From the NCBI RefSeq assembly GCF_945952055.1, contig NZ_CAMFHB010000035.1, forward strand, positions 1 to 64,000: a stretch of DNA of 64,000 nucleotides, written 5' to 3'. The position numbers and the translations under genes were made by a program. How positions within the stretch are numbered: position 1 is the first letter of the stretch; each line of letters starts with the position of its first letter. The stretch comes from an uncultured Alsobacter sp. Lineage in GTDB: Bacteria; Pseudomonadota; Alphaproteobacteria; Rhizobiales; Beijerinckiaceae. Under the pieces are notes generated by a model. That model made no database searches, was not told the origin of the DNA, and worked only from the letters and a program-made list of their open reading frames with translations. Below are positions 19,906 through 31,352 of this stretch, in pieces.

Positions 19906-20637
19906 ATGCCGCGTCCCCTCGCCGGACAGACCGTCGTCGTCCTGGGCGCCAGCAGCGGCATGGGCCGCGCCACCGCGTTGGCCGCGGCCGCCGCCGGCGC
20001 CACCGTTGCCGTCATGGCGCGCCGTCGCGACGCTCTCGACGCCCTGGCCGCGGACATCCAGGCCGAGGGCGGGGCGCGCCCACTCGTCCTCACCGTCGAC
20101 GCCACGCGCACGGACGCGGTCGAGCGCGCCCTCGCCGAGGTCGCCGGCACGACCGGCAGGATCGACGCCGTGGTCAACTCGGTGGGCACCAACATCCCGC
20201 GGCGCAGCCTGGGCGAACTCACGGCCGAGAGCTGGTCCGGCATGCTGGCCGACAATCTCACGGCGGCCTTCGCCATCACCCGTGCCGCAGTCCCCGTGAT
20301 GCGCGCGGCAGGCGGGGGTCTGCTGGTCCACATCTCCTCGGTGGCGGCGCGCAAGGCGGACAAGTCCGGCATCGCCTACCAGGCCACCAAGGCCGGCGTC
20401 GTCGCACTCGCCCACGGCACGACGGAGGAGGAGCGCGAGAACGGCATCCGGGTGACCGCGATCATGCCCGGGATGACCGACACGCCCCTGCTCGAACGCC
20501 GCCCGACGCCGCCCACGCCGGAGATGCTGCGCATCGCGCTCAAACCCGAGGACGTGGCCGCCGCCTGTCTCTACGTCCTGTGCCAGCCCGCCCGCGTGCA
20601 CATCCCCGAGATCATCCTGCAGCCCGCACGCACCTGA
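19906..20637 (+). CDS. SDR-family oxidoreductase
   Basis: VVVLGASSGMGRATA Rossmann motif, YQATKAG active-site motif. Confidence 0.93.
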   Translation: MPRPLAGQTVVVLGASSGMGRATALAAAAAGATVAVMARRRDALDALAADIQAEGGARPLVLTVDATRTDAVERALAEVAGTTGRIDAVVNSVGTNIPRRSLGELTAESWSGMLADNLTAAFAITRAAVPVMRAAGGGLLVHISSVAARKADKSGIAYQATKAGVVALAHGTTEEERENGIRVTAIMPGMTDTPLLERRPTPPTPEMLRIALKPEDVAAACLYVLCQPARVHIPEIILQPART

Positions 20638-20672
20638 CGTCGCCTGGACGACGTAGGTCCGAGGAGGACGCC

Positions 20673-21689
20673 ATGCCCGAGAAGAACCGGCCGACCGTCG
20701 CCGTGCTGCTGACGCCGGAGTTTCGCGCCAAGATGCTCAGCGACGCCGCGCTGGAGCGCCTGGGCGGGCTCGCCGAGCTTCGCATGACGCAGGCCTCCGC
20801 CCTCACCCGGGCGGACCTGCCCGCGCTGGTGGCGGACGCGGACATCGCGCTGACGGGCTGGGGCACGCCGCCGCTCTCGGCCGAACTGCTGGCCGCCCAC
20901 CCGCGCCTGCGCCTCGTCGCCCATTCGGCCGGTTCGATCCGCCGGCTGGTGCCGCTCGATGCCATCGAGAACGGCCGGATCCGGGTCACCCATTCGGCTC
21001 ACGCCATCGCCGCCGCCGTGTCGGAGTTCGTGGTGGCCGAGATCCTGATGCATCTGCGCGAGCCGCACCGGCACGATGCAGGGATGAAGCAGGGAGAGGA
21101 CTGGTTCGTCCTGCGCCAGCGCCATCTGGGCCGCCTGCTCGGCGCGCTGCAGGTCGGCCTCGTCGGCGCGGGCTATGTCGGCCGCGCGGTCATTCGCCTG
21201 CTGCGCGGGTTCGGCTGCCGGATCGTCGTCGCCGACCCGCTGCTGTCTCCTGAGGGAGCCGCCGCCCTGGGCGTGACGGTCGTCCCCCTGGACGAGCTCC
21301 TGCGCACCAGCGACGTCGTCTCGCTCCACGCACCGGTCATCCCGGAGACGGAGAACATGATCGGCGCGCGGGAGTTCGCGCTGCTGAAGGATGGCGCGCT
21401 CTTCATCAACACGGCGCGCTCGCTCATCGTCGACCAGGCCGCGCAGCTCGATGCGCTGCGCCGCGGCCGGATCAGCGCGATGCTGGACGTGTTCGCGACG
21501 GAGCCGCTGCCGGCTGACGACCCTTTGCGCACGCTGCCCAACGTCGTCATCGCACCCCATGCGGCGGGCCACACGCGCGACACGTACCATCTCCAGGGCT
21601 CGGCCTGCGTCGACGAGATCGAGCGCTTCATGCGGGACGAAGGCCTGCAGTGCGAGGTGACCGCGCCGATGCTGCGAACCATGGCCTGA
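20673..21689 (+). CDS. D-isomer-specific 2-hydroxyacid dehydrogenase family protein (first of two)
   Basis: VGLVGAGYVGRAVIRLLRGFGCRIVVADP; DVVSLHAPVIPETENMI; LDVFATEPLPADDPL. Confidence 0.92.
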   Translation: MPEKNRPTVAVLLTPEFRAKMLSDAALERLGGLAELRMTQASALTRADLPALVADADIALTGWGTPPLSAELLAAHPRLRLVAHSAGSIRRLVPLDAIENGRIRVTHSAHAIAAAVSEFVVAEILMHLREPHRHDAGMKQGEDWFVLRQRHLGRLLGALQVGLVGAGYVGRAVIRLLRGFGCRIVVADPLLSPEGAAALGVTVVPLDELLRTSDVVSLHAPVIPETENMIGAREFALLKDGALFINTARSLIVDQAAQLDALRRGRISAMLDVFATEPLPADDPLRTLPNVVIAPHAAGHTRDTYHLQGSACVDEIERFMRDEGLQCEVTAPMLRTMA

Positions 21690-21696
21690 CCCGGCG

Positions 21697-22692
21697 ATGA
21701 TCATCCTCCTCACCCACGTGCCCGAGGCCCGCATCCAATACTACGGAGAGCGCGCGCTGGCCGGCCTGCGGGCCCTGGCGCCCGTGATGCTGCACGAGGG
21801 GCCGCAGCCCCTCGACCCGGACGGCCTCGCCGCCGCCGCCGCCGCCGCGTCGGTGATCGTGGCGGACAGGGCGACGGCGGTCCCCGCCACCGTGTTCGAG
21901 CGACTGCCGCAGCTCCAGGCCGTCGTGCGGGTGGCCGTCGACATCCGCAACATCGACGTCGCCGCGGCCGGCAGGGCCGGTGTCCTGGTGACACGCGCGC
22001 GACCCGGCTTCATGGCCGCCGTGTCGGAGCTCGCCCTGGGCCTCATGGTCGACCTGTCGCGCGGCGTCTCCGCCGCCACCGCGGCCTATCGCGCCGACCG
22101 GGCGCCCGAGGTGCGCATGGGCCGCCAGCTCTCGGGCGCCACGGCGGGGCTGATCGGCTACGGCAGCATCGCGCGTCACCTCGCCCCGATCCTGCTCGCG
22201 ATCGGCATGCGCGTGGTCGTGGCGGATCCCTACGCATCCGTCGACGACCCTCGCCTGACCGCCATGCCCCTCGATCAGCTCCTGGGCGAAGCGGACTACG
22301 TGATCTGCCTCGCCGTCGCCACCGCCGAGACGGAGAACCTCATCGATGCCGCGGCGCTCGGCCGGATGAGGCCGCATGCGGTCTTCGTCAACCTGTCGCG
22401 GGGCAATCTCGTCGACGAGGCCGCGCTCGAAGGCGCCCTCGCGGCGGGCCGCATCGCCGGCGCGGCCATGGACGTCGGCCGGGCCCCCGACCAGATGCCG
22501 TCGCCGCATCTGGCGCGGCTGCCCGGCGTGATCGCCACGCCCCACATCGGCGGGCTCACGCCGCAGGCCGTCGAGGCCCAGTCGCTGGAAACGGTCGAGC
22601 AGGTGCGGGCAATCCTCTCCGGCGCCGTGCCGACGGGTGGGGTCAACGGCGAGACGTGGTCCCGCAGGCCGCGACCGGGACCACCGGCATGA
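21697..22692 (+). CDS. D-isomer-specific 2-hydroxyacid dehydrogenase family protein (second of two)
   Basis: GLIGYGSIARHLAPILLAIGMRVVVADPY; AVFVNLSRGNLVDEAAL. Confidence 0.91.
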   Translation: MIILLTHVPEARIQYYGERALAGLRALAPVMLHEGPQPLDPDGLAAAAAAASVIVADRATAVPATVFERLPQLQAVVRVAVDIRNIDVAAAGRAGVLVTRARPGFMAAVSELALGLMVDLSRGVSAATAAYRADRAPEVRMGRQLSGATAGLIGYGSIARHLAPILLAIGMRVVVADPYASVDDPRLTAMPLDQLLGEADYVICLAVATAETENLIDAAALGRMRPHAVFVNLSRGNLVDEAALEGALAAGRIAGAAMDVGRAPDQMPSPHLARLPGVIATPHIGGLTPQAVEAQSLETVEQVRAILSGAVPTGGVNGETWSRRPRPGPPA

Positions 22693-23534
22693 GCAGCCCC
22701 GCCTCGGATCGCAGGCCCGTCCTCCAGGCGCCGGCAGACGCCTGCGACTGCCACATCCATGTCTACGGTGCGCAGTGGCCGACGATCCCCGCGGCGCTGA
22801 CGCCGGGGCCGGACTGGGCGACCGCGGCGGCCTATGTCCGCCTGCGCGCGCGTCTCGGCATCACCCGCAGCGTCGTGGTGCAGCCCACCGCCTACGGGAC
22901 CGACAACCGATGCACGCTCGGCGCCATCGCCGAATTGGGCCTAGCTCACACGCGCGGCGTCGCCGTGATCGACGACCGGGTCGGCGACGCGGATCTGAGG
23001 GCCCTCACCGACGCGGGCATTCGCGGTGCCCGGTTCCAGATGCTGCCGGGCGGTATCCTGGGGTGGGACAGCCTCGCGCCGGTCGCCCGCCGCATCGCGC
23101 CCTTCGGGTGGCACATCCAGTTGCAGATGGACGGGCGGCTCCTGGCCGAACGCGAGGCGCTTCTTCGCGACCTTCCCTGCCCGCTGGTCATCGACCACGT
23201 GGGCAAGTTCCTCGAGCCGGTGCCGGTCGGCCATCCCGGTTTCCAGGCGTTGCTGCGCCTCCTCGACGGCGGCCGGACCTGGCTCAAGCTCAGCGCCCCC
23301 TACGAGGTCTCGCGCGCCGGCGCGCCGGACTATGCCGACGTCGCGGCGCTGGCGAAGGCGGCGGTCGCGGCTGCACCCGACCGCCTCGTGTGGGCCAGCA
23401 ACTGGCCGCACGTCTCCGTCAGCAATCGCCCCGACGACACGGACCTGCTCGATCTCCTGCTCGCCTGGGCGCCGGATCCCGCCGTGCGGAACCGCATCCT
23501 CGTCGACAATCCGGCACGGCTCTACGGGTTCTGA
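22689..23534 (+). CDS. amidohydrolase-family protein (2-pyrone-4,6-dicarboxylate lactonase-like)
   Basis: ADACDCHIHVYG, LVIDHVGKF, WASNWPHVS motifs; start overlaps the upstream gene. Confidence 0.87.
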   Translation: MSSPASDRRPVLQAPADACDCHIHVYGAQWPTIPAALTPGPDWATAAAYVRLRARLGITRSVVVQPTAYGTDNRCTLGAIAELGLAHTRGVAVIDDRVGDADLRALTDAGIRGARFQMLPGGILGWDSLAPVARRIAPFGWHIQLQMDGRLLAEREALLRDLPCPLVIDHVGKFLEPVPVGHPGFQALLRLLDGGRTWLKLSAPYEVSRAGAPDYADVAALAKAAVAAAPDRLVWASNWPHVSVSNRPDDTDLLDLLLAWAPDPAVRNRILVDNPARLYGF

Positions 23535-23543
23535 GCTCCGCTC

Positions 23544-24737
23544 TCACAGCGCCCGGGCGGCGCGGTCGAGATCGTCGGCGAGATCGTCCGGATGTTCGAG
23601 GCCGATCGACAGGCGCAGCATGCCGTCGGAGATCCCGAGTTCGGCGCGGGCCTCGGGCGTCAGCCGCTGGTGGGTGGTCGTCGCCGGGTGGGTGATGAGG
23701 CTCTTGGCGTCGCCGAGATTGTTCGAGATCTTCACGAGCTGGAGCGCGTTGGCGAAGCGGAACGCGCCGGCCTTGCCGCCCTCGATCTCGAAGGCCACCA
23801 GCGTGCCCCCGCCCTTCATCTGCTTGCGGGCGATGGCGACCTGCGGATGATCCTCGCGGAATGGGTACAGGACCCGCTTCACGCCCGGCAGCCGGGCGAT
23901 GTGGTCGGCGAGCGCCTCGGCGCTGCGCCCCTGCCGCTCGACCCGGACGGGCAGGGTCTCGAGACCTTTCAGCAGCACCCACGCGTTGAAGGGCGAGATC
24001 GACGGCCCCGTCTGGCGCAGCAGGTTGTGCACCTTGTCGGTGATGAAGGCCTCGGAGGCCAGGATGACGCCACCCAGGCAGCGCCCCTGGCCGTCGATGT
24101 GCTTGGTTGCCGAGTAGACGACGCAGTCGGCACCGAGCGCCAGGGGCGACTGCAGCAGCGGCGTGGCGAAGACGTTGTCCACGACGAGGGTCGCGCCGGC
24201 CTCGTGGGCGATCGCGGCGACGGCCGCGATGTCGATGACGTCCAGCGTCGGGTTGGTTGGGCTCTCGAGGAAGAACGACTTGGTGTTGGGCCGCACGGCT
24301 GCCCGCCACTGCGCCAGGTCCGTCCCGTCGACCAGGGTCGAGGCGACGCCGAAGCGGGGCAGCAGGTCCTCCACGATGTAGCGGCAGCTCCCGAAGAGAG
24401 CCTTGGCCGCCACCACGTGGTCGCCGGACTTCACCTGGCCCAGCATCGCGGCCGTGACGGCGGCCATGCCGCTCGCGGTGGCGCGCGCGGCCGGCGCGCC
24501 TTCGAGCAGGCACATGCGCTGCTCGAACATCGCCACGGTGGGATTGGAGAAGCGCGAGTAGATGAAGCCCGGATCGGTGCCGTTGAAGCGCGCCTCGGCG
24601 GCTTCCATGGTGTCGTAGACGAAGCCCTGCGTCAGGAACAGGGCCTCGGACGTCTCCCCGAACGGGGACCTCGCCGTGCCGCCGTGCACCAGGAGCGTGT
24701 CGGGCCGGAGCCCGGTGGTATCGAGTTGCTGAGCCAT
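23544..24737 (-). CDS. metZ: O-succinylhomoserine sulfhydrylase
   Basis: Cys/Met metabolism PLP enzyme (VYSATKHIDGQGRCLGG); FVYDTMEAAEARFNG; downstream of a SAM-II-like leader. Confidence 0.88.
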   Translation of the reverse strand: MAQQLDTTGLRPDTLLVHGGTARSPFGETSEALFLTQGFVYDTMEAAEARFNGTDPGFIYSRFSNPTVAMFEQRMCLLEGAPAARATASGMAAVTAAMLGQVKSGDHVVAAKALFGSCRYIVEDLLPRFGVASTLVDGTDLAQWRAAVRPNTKSFFLESPTNPTLDVIDIAAVAAIAHEAGATLVVDNVFATPLLQSPLALGADCVVYSATKHIDGQGRCLGGVILASEAFITDKVHNLLRQTGPSISPFNAWVLLKGLETLPVRVERQGRSAEALADHIARLPGVKRVLYPFREDHPQVAIARKQMKGGGTLVAFEIEGGKAGAFRFANALQLVKISNNLGDAKSLITHPATTTHQRLTPEARAELGISDGMLRLSIGLEHPDDLADDLDRAARAL

Positions 24738-24753
24738 CGTGGACCCCCGAACG

Positions 24754-24777
24754 AAAAAACCCGGCCAAACGGCCGGG
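24754..24777 (-). terminator. intrinsic terminator in the metZ leader
   Basis: Transcript strand: CCCGGCC-GUUU-GGCCGGG followed by UUUUUU. Confidence 0.88.
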
Positions 24778-24804
24778 TGTCTGGACGATCGAAACTGTCC
24801 ACAA

Positions 24805-24868
24805 CCCCGGCCTTTTAGCAGTTTGATGACACGTGGCTGCAAGCCGGCCGGCACAAAGGACCACGTTG
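24805..24868 (-). ncRNA. SAM-II riboswitch aptamer (metA RNA motif)
   Basis: Transcript CCAACGUGGUCCUUUGUGCCGGCCGGCUUGCAGCCACGUGUCAUCAAACUGCUAAAAGGCCGGGG: P1 ACGUGG/CCACGU, conserved GCUUGCAGCC and GCUAAA, loop CCGGCC complementary to 3' GGCCGG (pseudoknot). Confidence 0.87.
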
Positions 24869-24963
24869 GCTGTGATCTACGCCCCGCTGGCGTTGGCGTC
24901 AACCGCGCCGTTCGGCTAGGAGTGAAGGTCAATTTCTGTCGAACGGATCCTCTCGTGGCCCCC

Positions 24964-26049
24964 ATGCCCGGCATTCTTCCCTCCCAGGCCATCGAGGCCC
25001 TCGCCGCCAAGGGGCACGTGCGCATCGAGCGGCCGTTCGCGGATGGCCAGGTGCAGCCCGCGAGCCTGGACCTGCGGCTCGGCCGAAGGTGCTTTCGCGT
25101 GCGGGCGAGCTTCCTGCCGGGGCGCGACGTCCCCGTGGCCGACCGCATCGCGGGGCTGTCGCTCTTCGAGATCGATCTCACCCACGGGGCCGTCCTGGAG
25201 ACGGGCGCGGTCTATATCGCCGAGCTCCTCGAGGGCCTGGACCTGCCGGAGGACCTGGCGGCGGCGGCCAATCCGAAAAGCTCGACGGGGCGTCTCGACG
25301 TCTTCACGCGCGTCATCACCGACCGCTCGCGCGAGTTCGACCAGATCGCGCCGGGCTATCGCGGCCCGCTCTACCTGGAGATCTCCCCGCGGACGTTCCC
25401 GGTGCTGGTGCGCACGGGTTCGCGCCTGTCGCAGCTGCGTTTCCGGACCGGGGCCGTGCGCCTGGACGACGCGGAACTCGCCGCCCTGCACGCCCGCTCG
25501 CGACTGGTCACCTCGGCCGAGCCGAACATCCAGAGCGGCATCGCGGTCAGCGTCGACCTTTCGCCCTTCGATGCCAGCGGGCTCGTCGGCTACCGGGCCA
25601 AGCGCTACACGGGGGTCGTCGACGTCGATCGCGTGGGGGCCTTCGACGTGCTCGACTTCTGGGATCCGCTGCACGTGCGCGGGTCGCGCGAGCTGATCCT
25701 GGATCCGGGGCAGTTCTACATCCTGGCCTCCAAGGAAGCGGTGCACGTACCGCCGGACCATGCGGCAGAGATGACGCCCTTCGACCCGCTGGTCGGCGAG
25801 TTTCGCGTCCACTACGCCGGCTTCTTCGATCCCGGCTTCGGCCACGTGGACGCCGGAGGCGCCGGCAGCCGGGCCGTGCTGGAGGTCCGCTCCCGCGACG
25901 TGCCGTTCATCCTGGAGGACGGACAGACCGTGGGCCGGCTCGTCTATGAGCGCATGTCCGAGGAGCCCGCCCTGCTCTACGGCCGCGACCTCGGCTCCAA
26001 TTACCAGGCGCAGGGCCTGAAGCTGTCCAAGCATTTCAAGGCGGCCTGA
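24964..26049 (+). CDS. dcd: 2'-deoxycytidine 5'-triphosphate deaminase (long form)
   Basis: GILPSQAIEALAAKGHVRIERPFADGQVQPASLDLRLG; NPKSSTGRLDVFTRVITD. Confidence 0.9.
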   Translation: MPGILPSQAIEALAAKGHVRIERPFADGQVQPASLDLRLGRRCFRVRASFLPGRDVPVADRIAGLSLFEIDLTHGAVLETGAVYIAELLEGLDLPEDLAAAANPKSSTGRLDVFTRVITDRSREFDQIAPGYRGPLYLEISPRTFPVLVRTGSRLSQLRFRTGAVRLDDAELAALHARSRLVTSAEPNIQSGIAVSVDLSPFDASGLVGYRAKRYTGVVDVDRVGAFDVLDFWDPLHVRGSRELILDPGQFYILASKEAVHVPPDHAAEMTPFDPLVGEFRVHYAGFFDPGFGHVDAGGAGSRAVLEVRSRDVPFILEDGQTVGRLVYERMSEEPALLYGRDLGSNYQAQGLKLSKHFKAA

Positions 26050-26196
26050 GCCGTCCTTGTGGGTTGCATGATCCGCGTCCTGCACGGGGTGGTAGCGGTG
26101 ATCCGGACGCGCCGCGGCAAACCGGCCGCATCGCCCCCGTTGCCCGCCGCGACGCGCTCCGCTATGGTCGCCGCTGACTCGGACGGCCCCCGGTGC

Positions 26197-28654
<2,458 letters not shown>

Positions 28655-28681
28655 CCGCGCCGGTCCAACAGGAGGCGGGCC

Positions 28682-29398
28682 ATGGAGCGGGATGTGGCGT
28701 TGAGGTGCATCTCCTCCATGGCGACGAAGACGCTGCTCGGCGAGCTGGCGCGGCTGCTCGGCGAACGGGCGGGCGGCGCCATCGACGTCGAGTCGATCGG
28801 CGGCGTCGACGCGGCCCGGCGGGTCCGGGCCGGCGAGGCGCTGGACCTCGTGGTGCTGTCGCACACGGTGATGGGGGCGCTGGAAAACGAAGGCCACGTC
28901 GCTCGCGGCAGCCTCGTCCCGCTGGCGCGCTCGTCCACGGCCTTCGCGGTCGCCGCGGGCGCCGCGCGGCCCGACCTGTCGTCGCGCGACGCGCTGCAGC
29001 GCGCGCTCCTGGAGGCGCCTGCGATCGCCTATTCGACGGGGCCGAGCGGGGACCATCTCATCGGCCTGATCGAGCGCTGGGGGCTGCGGGCCTCCCTCGA
29101 GGGCAAGCTCGTCAAGGCGCCCCCGGGCGTGCCCGTCGGCGGCCTCGTGGCGGACGGGCGGGCATCCCTCGGCTTCCAGCAGTACAGCGAACTCTTCGAA
29201 GTGCCGGGGATCGACGTCGTCACGGCCGTCGCGCCGGAGGCCACTGCGACGACGGTGTTCACGGGCGCCGTCGCATCGACCTCCGCCGAGCCGGATCTTG
29301 CCGCGCAGGTCCTGCGGGACATGGGGGCGGATGCGCTCGCCCCGGTCTACGCGCGGTGCGGCATGTCACTGGTTCGGGCAGACAGCCCGGGCCGCTGA
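28682..29398 (+). CDS. ModA-like substrate-binding domain protein without adjacent transporter genes
   Basis: DLVVLSHTVMGALENEGHV..., VAAGAARPDLSSRDALQRALLEAPAIAYSTGPSGDHL resembles molybdate-type binding proteins; no clear signal peptide. Confidence 0.7.
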   Translation: MERDVALRCISSMATKTLLGELARLLGERAGGAIDVESIGGVDAARRVRAGEALDLVVLSHTVMGALENEGHVARGSLVPLARSSTAFAVAAGAARPDLSSRDALQRALLEAPAIAYSTGPSGDHLIGLIERWGLRASLEGKLVKAPPGVPVGGLVADGRASLGFQQYSELFEVPGIDVVTAVAPEATATTVFTGAVASTSAEPDLAAQVLRDMGADALAPVYARCGMSLVRADSPGR

Positions 29399-29421
29399 CG
29401 AAACCTTCGCGGCGGGCGACG

Positions 29422-29847
29422 TCAGGACCTGCGGGTCCAGGCCGGCCAGAGCGGGCGGGCCGCATAGTCGGGGGCCTCGTCGGCAGCGACCGCGGCGCCG
29501 GCGAAGGCGGGCACCAGCAGGTCGCGCGCGATCAACGACGTCGCCACGCCGAGCATGACCAGGCCCATCAGCAGGATCCCCGCGACAGCGAAACTGAAGC
29601 GCGGGGAAGAAGCCCCCGCGCCGGGTCCATGGGGCGCAACCCGGCGCGAGGGGTACCGCGCGCCCGAAGCGGGCGCGCGGATCAGGAGGTCCATCGACGC
29701 TCCGGCGAGTAGCGGCCCGCCGGTTTCCAGGCCCTCCTGAATGCTGCCGTCGGGCATGCGGCCAACCAGCCGGGACGCCCCGGTCAGGGCAGGATGCTCA
29801 CTGCCTGATCCGGACTGCGGCAAGGCTGCATGCTTCAAGCGGCGCAT
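29422..29847 (-). CDS. hypothetical single-TM protein
   Basis: TM FSFAVAGILLMGLVMLGVATSLIARDLL near the C-terminus. Confidence 0.55.
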   Translation of the reverse strand: MRRLKHAALPQSGSGSEHPALTGASRLVGRMPDGSIQEGLETGGPLLAGASMDLLIRAPASGARYPSRRVAPHGPGAGASSPRFSFAVAGILLMGLVMLGVATSLIARDLLVPAFAGAAVAADEAPDYAARPLWPAWTRRS

Positions 29848-29875
29848 CGTCAAGTCTCCGTGTTCAAGAACGAGG

Positions 29876-30427
29876 TCAGCGGGGGGCGGGGCCGAAGCCC
29901 CGCATCTCGGGTCCACCGCCGTGAGGGCCGTGACCCGGGGGAGGCGGAGGCGGGGGAGGCGGCAGGAAGGCGAGGCCCGGACCCGGGCGACCGAGTTCCT
30001 GGGCCAACACCTGACGCTGGTTCTGCGTCAGCTGGTCGGAGAGGCGGCGCACGGCCTCCCGCATGCCGCCCGCGGCCGATGCCGCCGCCAGGAGCGGCGA
30101 CTGCCTGCGATCCAGCACCTGCACCGGATCGGTGCCGAGGGCCGGCTCGCCCGGGCGCGGCCCGCTGCGGCAGATGGCGTCGAGCGGGGCGACGGCGGTC
30201 TTGATCTCCTGGGCGAAGGTCGACCAGGCGCGCGCCTGGTCCCCCTGGATCTCGAGCTTGGTCTCGAGGAAGGCCAGGCGGCCGGCGAGCATCGCGGGAC
30301 CATCTTCGCAGCGCGGCGGCGGGCCGGGGGGCAAACCCTGCGCGCTGGCGGGCGCGGCGGAGAGAAGCCCCTGGCCGGCGATCTGGAGGACTGCGGTCGC
30401 GAAGGCGGCGCGCAACAGTCTGTTCAT
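29876..30427 (-). CDS. periplasmic Spy/CpxP-like (LTXXQ-type) protein
   Basis: Signal peptide MNRLLRAAFATAVLQIAGQGLLSAAPASA; helical core with LSDQLTQNQRQVLAQELG; Pro-rich tail; divergent from a two-component system. Confidence 0.72.
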   Translation of the reverse strand: MNRLLRAAFATAVLQIAGQGLLSAAPASAQGLPPGPPPRCEDGPAMLAGRLAFLETKLEIQGDQARAWSTFAQEIKTAVAPLDAICRSGPRPGEPALGTDPVQVLDRRQSPLLAAASAAGGMREAVRRLSDQLTQNQRQVLAQELGRPGPGLAFLPPPPPPPPPGHGPHGGGPEMRGFGPAPR

Positions 30428-30520
30428 GGTGAGCACTCCTGTGGACACGACCGGGCGGACCGGCCATGTGCAGCGGTTTACAGGAGGGCGGGCCGCGGAG
30501 AGTGACGGCGGCTTTGCCGT

Positions 30521-30539
30521 TTGTAACGCTCCGTTACAA
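30521..30539. promoter_or_regulatory. perfect inverted repeat TTGTAACG-CTC-CGTTACAA, candidate response-regulator box
   Basis: Lies in the divergent intergenic region between the Spy-like gene and the response regulator. Confidence 0.7.
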
Positions 30540-30607
30540 GGTGGCGCTTGAGCATCCGGCGACGATGGGGCACTGCCAGCCCGACCACAGCGCCACACGG
30601 ACCCGCC

Positions 30608-31352
30608 ATGTCGCAGCCCCCGCTTCCCCATGTTCTGGTCGTCGACGACGATCGCCAGATCCGCTCGTCGCTGGCCCGCTTCCTGGGCGACAATGGCCTG
30701 CGCGTCACCCAGGCGGGGGGGGGGCCGCGAGATGGAGAGCGCGCTGCAGGCCGGTCGCTTCGACGTCATCGTCCTGGACGTGATGATGCCCGGCACCGAC
30801 GGGCTGACGCTGTGCCGTCGCCTGCGTGAGAAATCGGCCACGCCGGTCATCATGCTCACCGCCGCGGCCACCGAGACCGATCGCGTCGTCGGCCTGGAGA
30901 TCGGCGCGGACGACTACGTGACGAAGCCGTTCAGCCCGCGCGAACTGCTCGCCCGCATCCGGGTCCAGTTGCGCCGCGCGCAGGCCGCTCCCGGCGCGGG
31001 GCGGCAGGTGCCCAACTCGTGCTACCGCTTCGAAGGCTGGACGCTGGACCCCGCCCGCCGCACGCTGGTGTCGCCGGCCGGAGCCCTGGTGGAAGTCACC
31101 AGCGGCGAGTTCGACCTGTTGCTCGCCTTCGTCACGCATCCGCGCATGATCCTGACGCGCGACCAGTTGCTGGATCTCGCCCATGGTCGGGCCGCCAACG
31201 TCTTCGACCGCTCCATCGACGTCCAGGTGAGCCGGCTGCGGCGCAAGATCGAGGTCAACCCGTCCGACCCCCTGCTCATCCGCACGGTGCGCGCCGGGGG
31301 CTACATGTTCACGCCGCAGGTGGACACGGTCGACCAGGACGACGGCCCGTGA
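30608..31352 (+). pseudogene. OmpR-family response regulator, frameshifted at a G10 tract
   Basis: Frame 1 MSQPPLPHVLVVDDDRQIRSSLARFLGDNGLRVTQAGGG, then frame 2 REMESALQAGRFDVIVLDVMMPGTDGLTLCRRL...; joined by removing one G from the run at 30715-30724. Confidence 0.88.
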
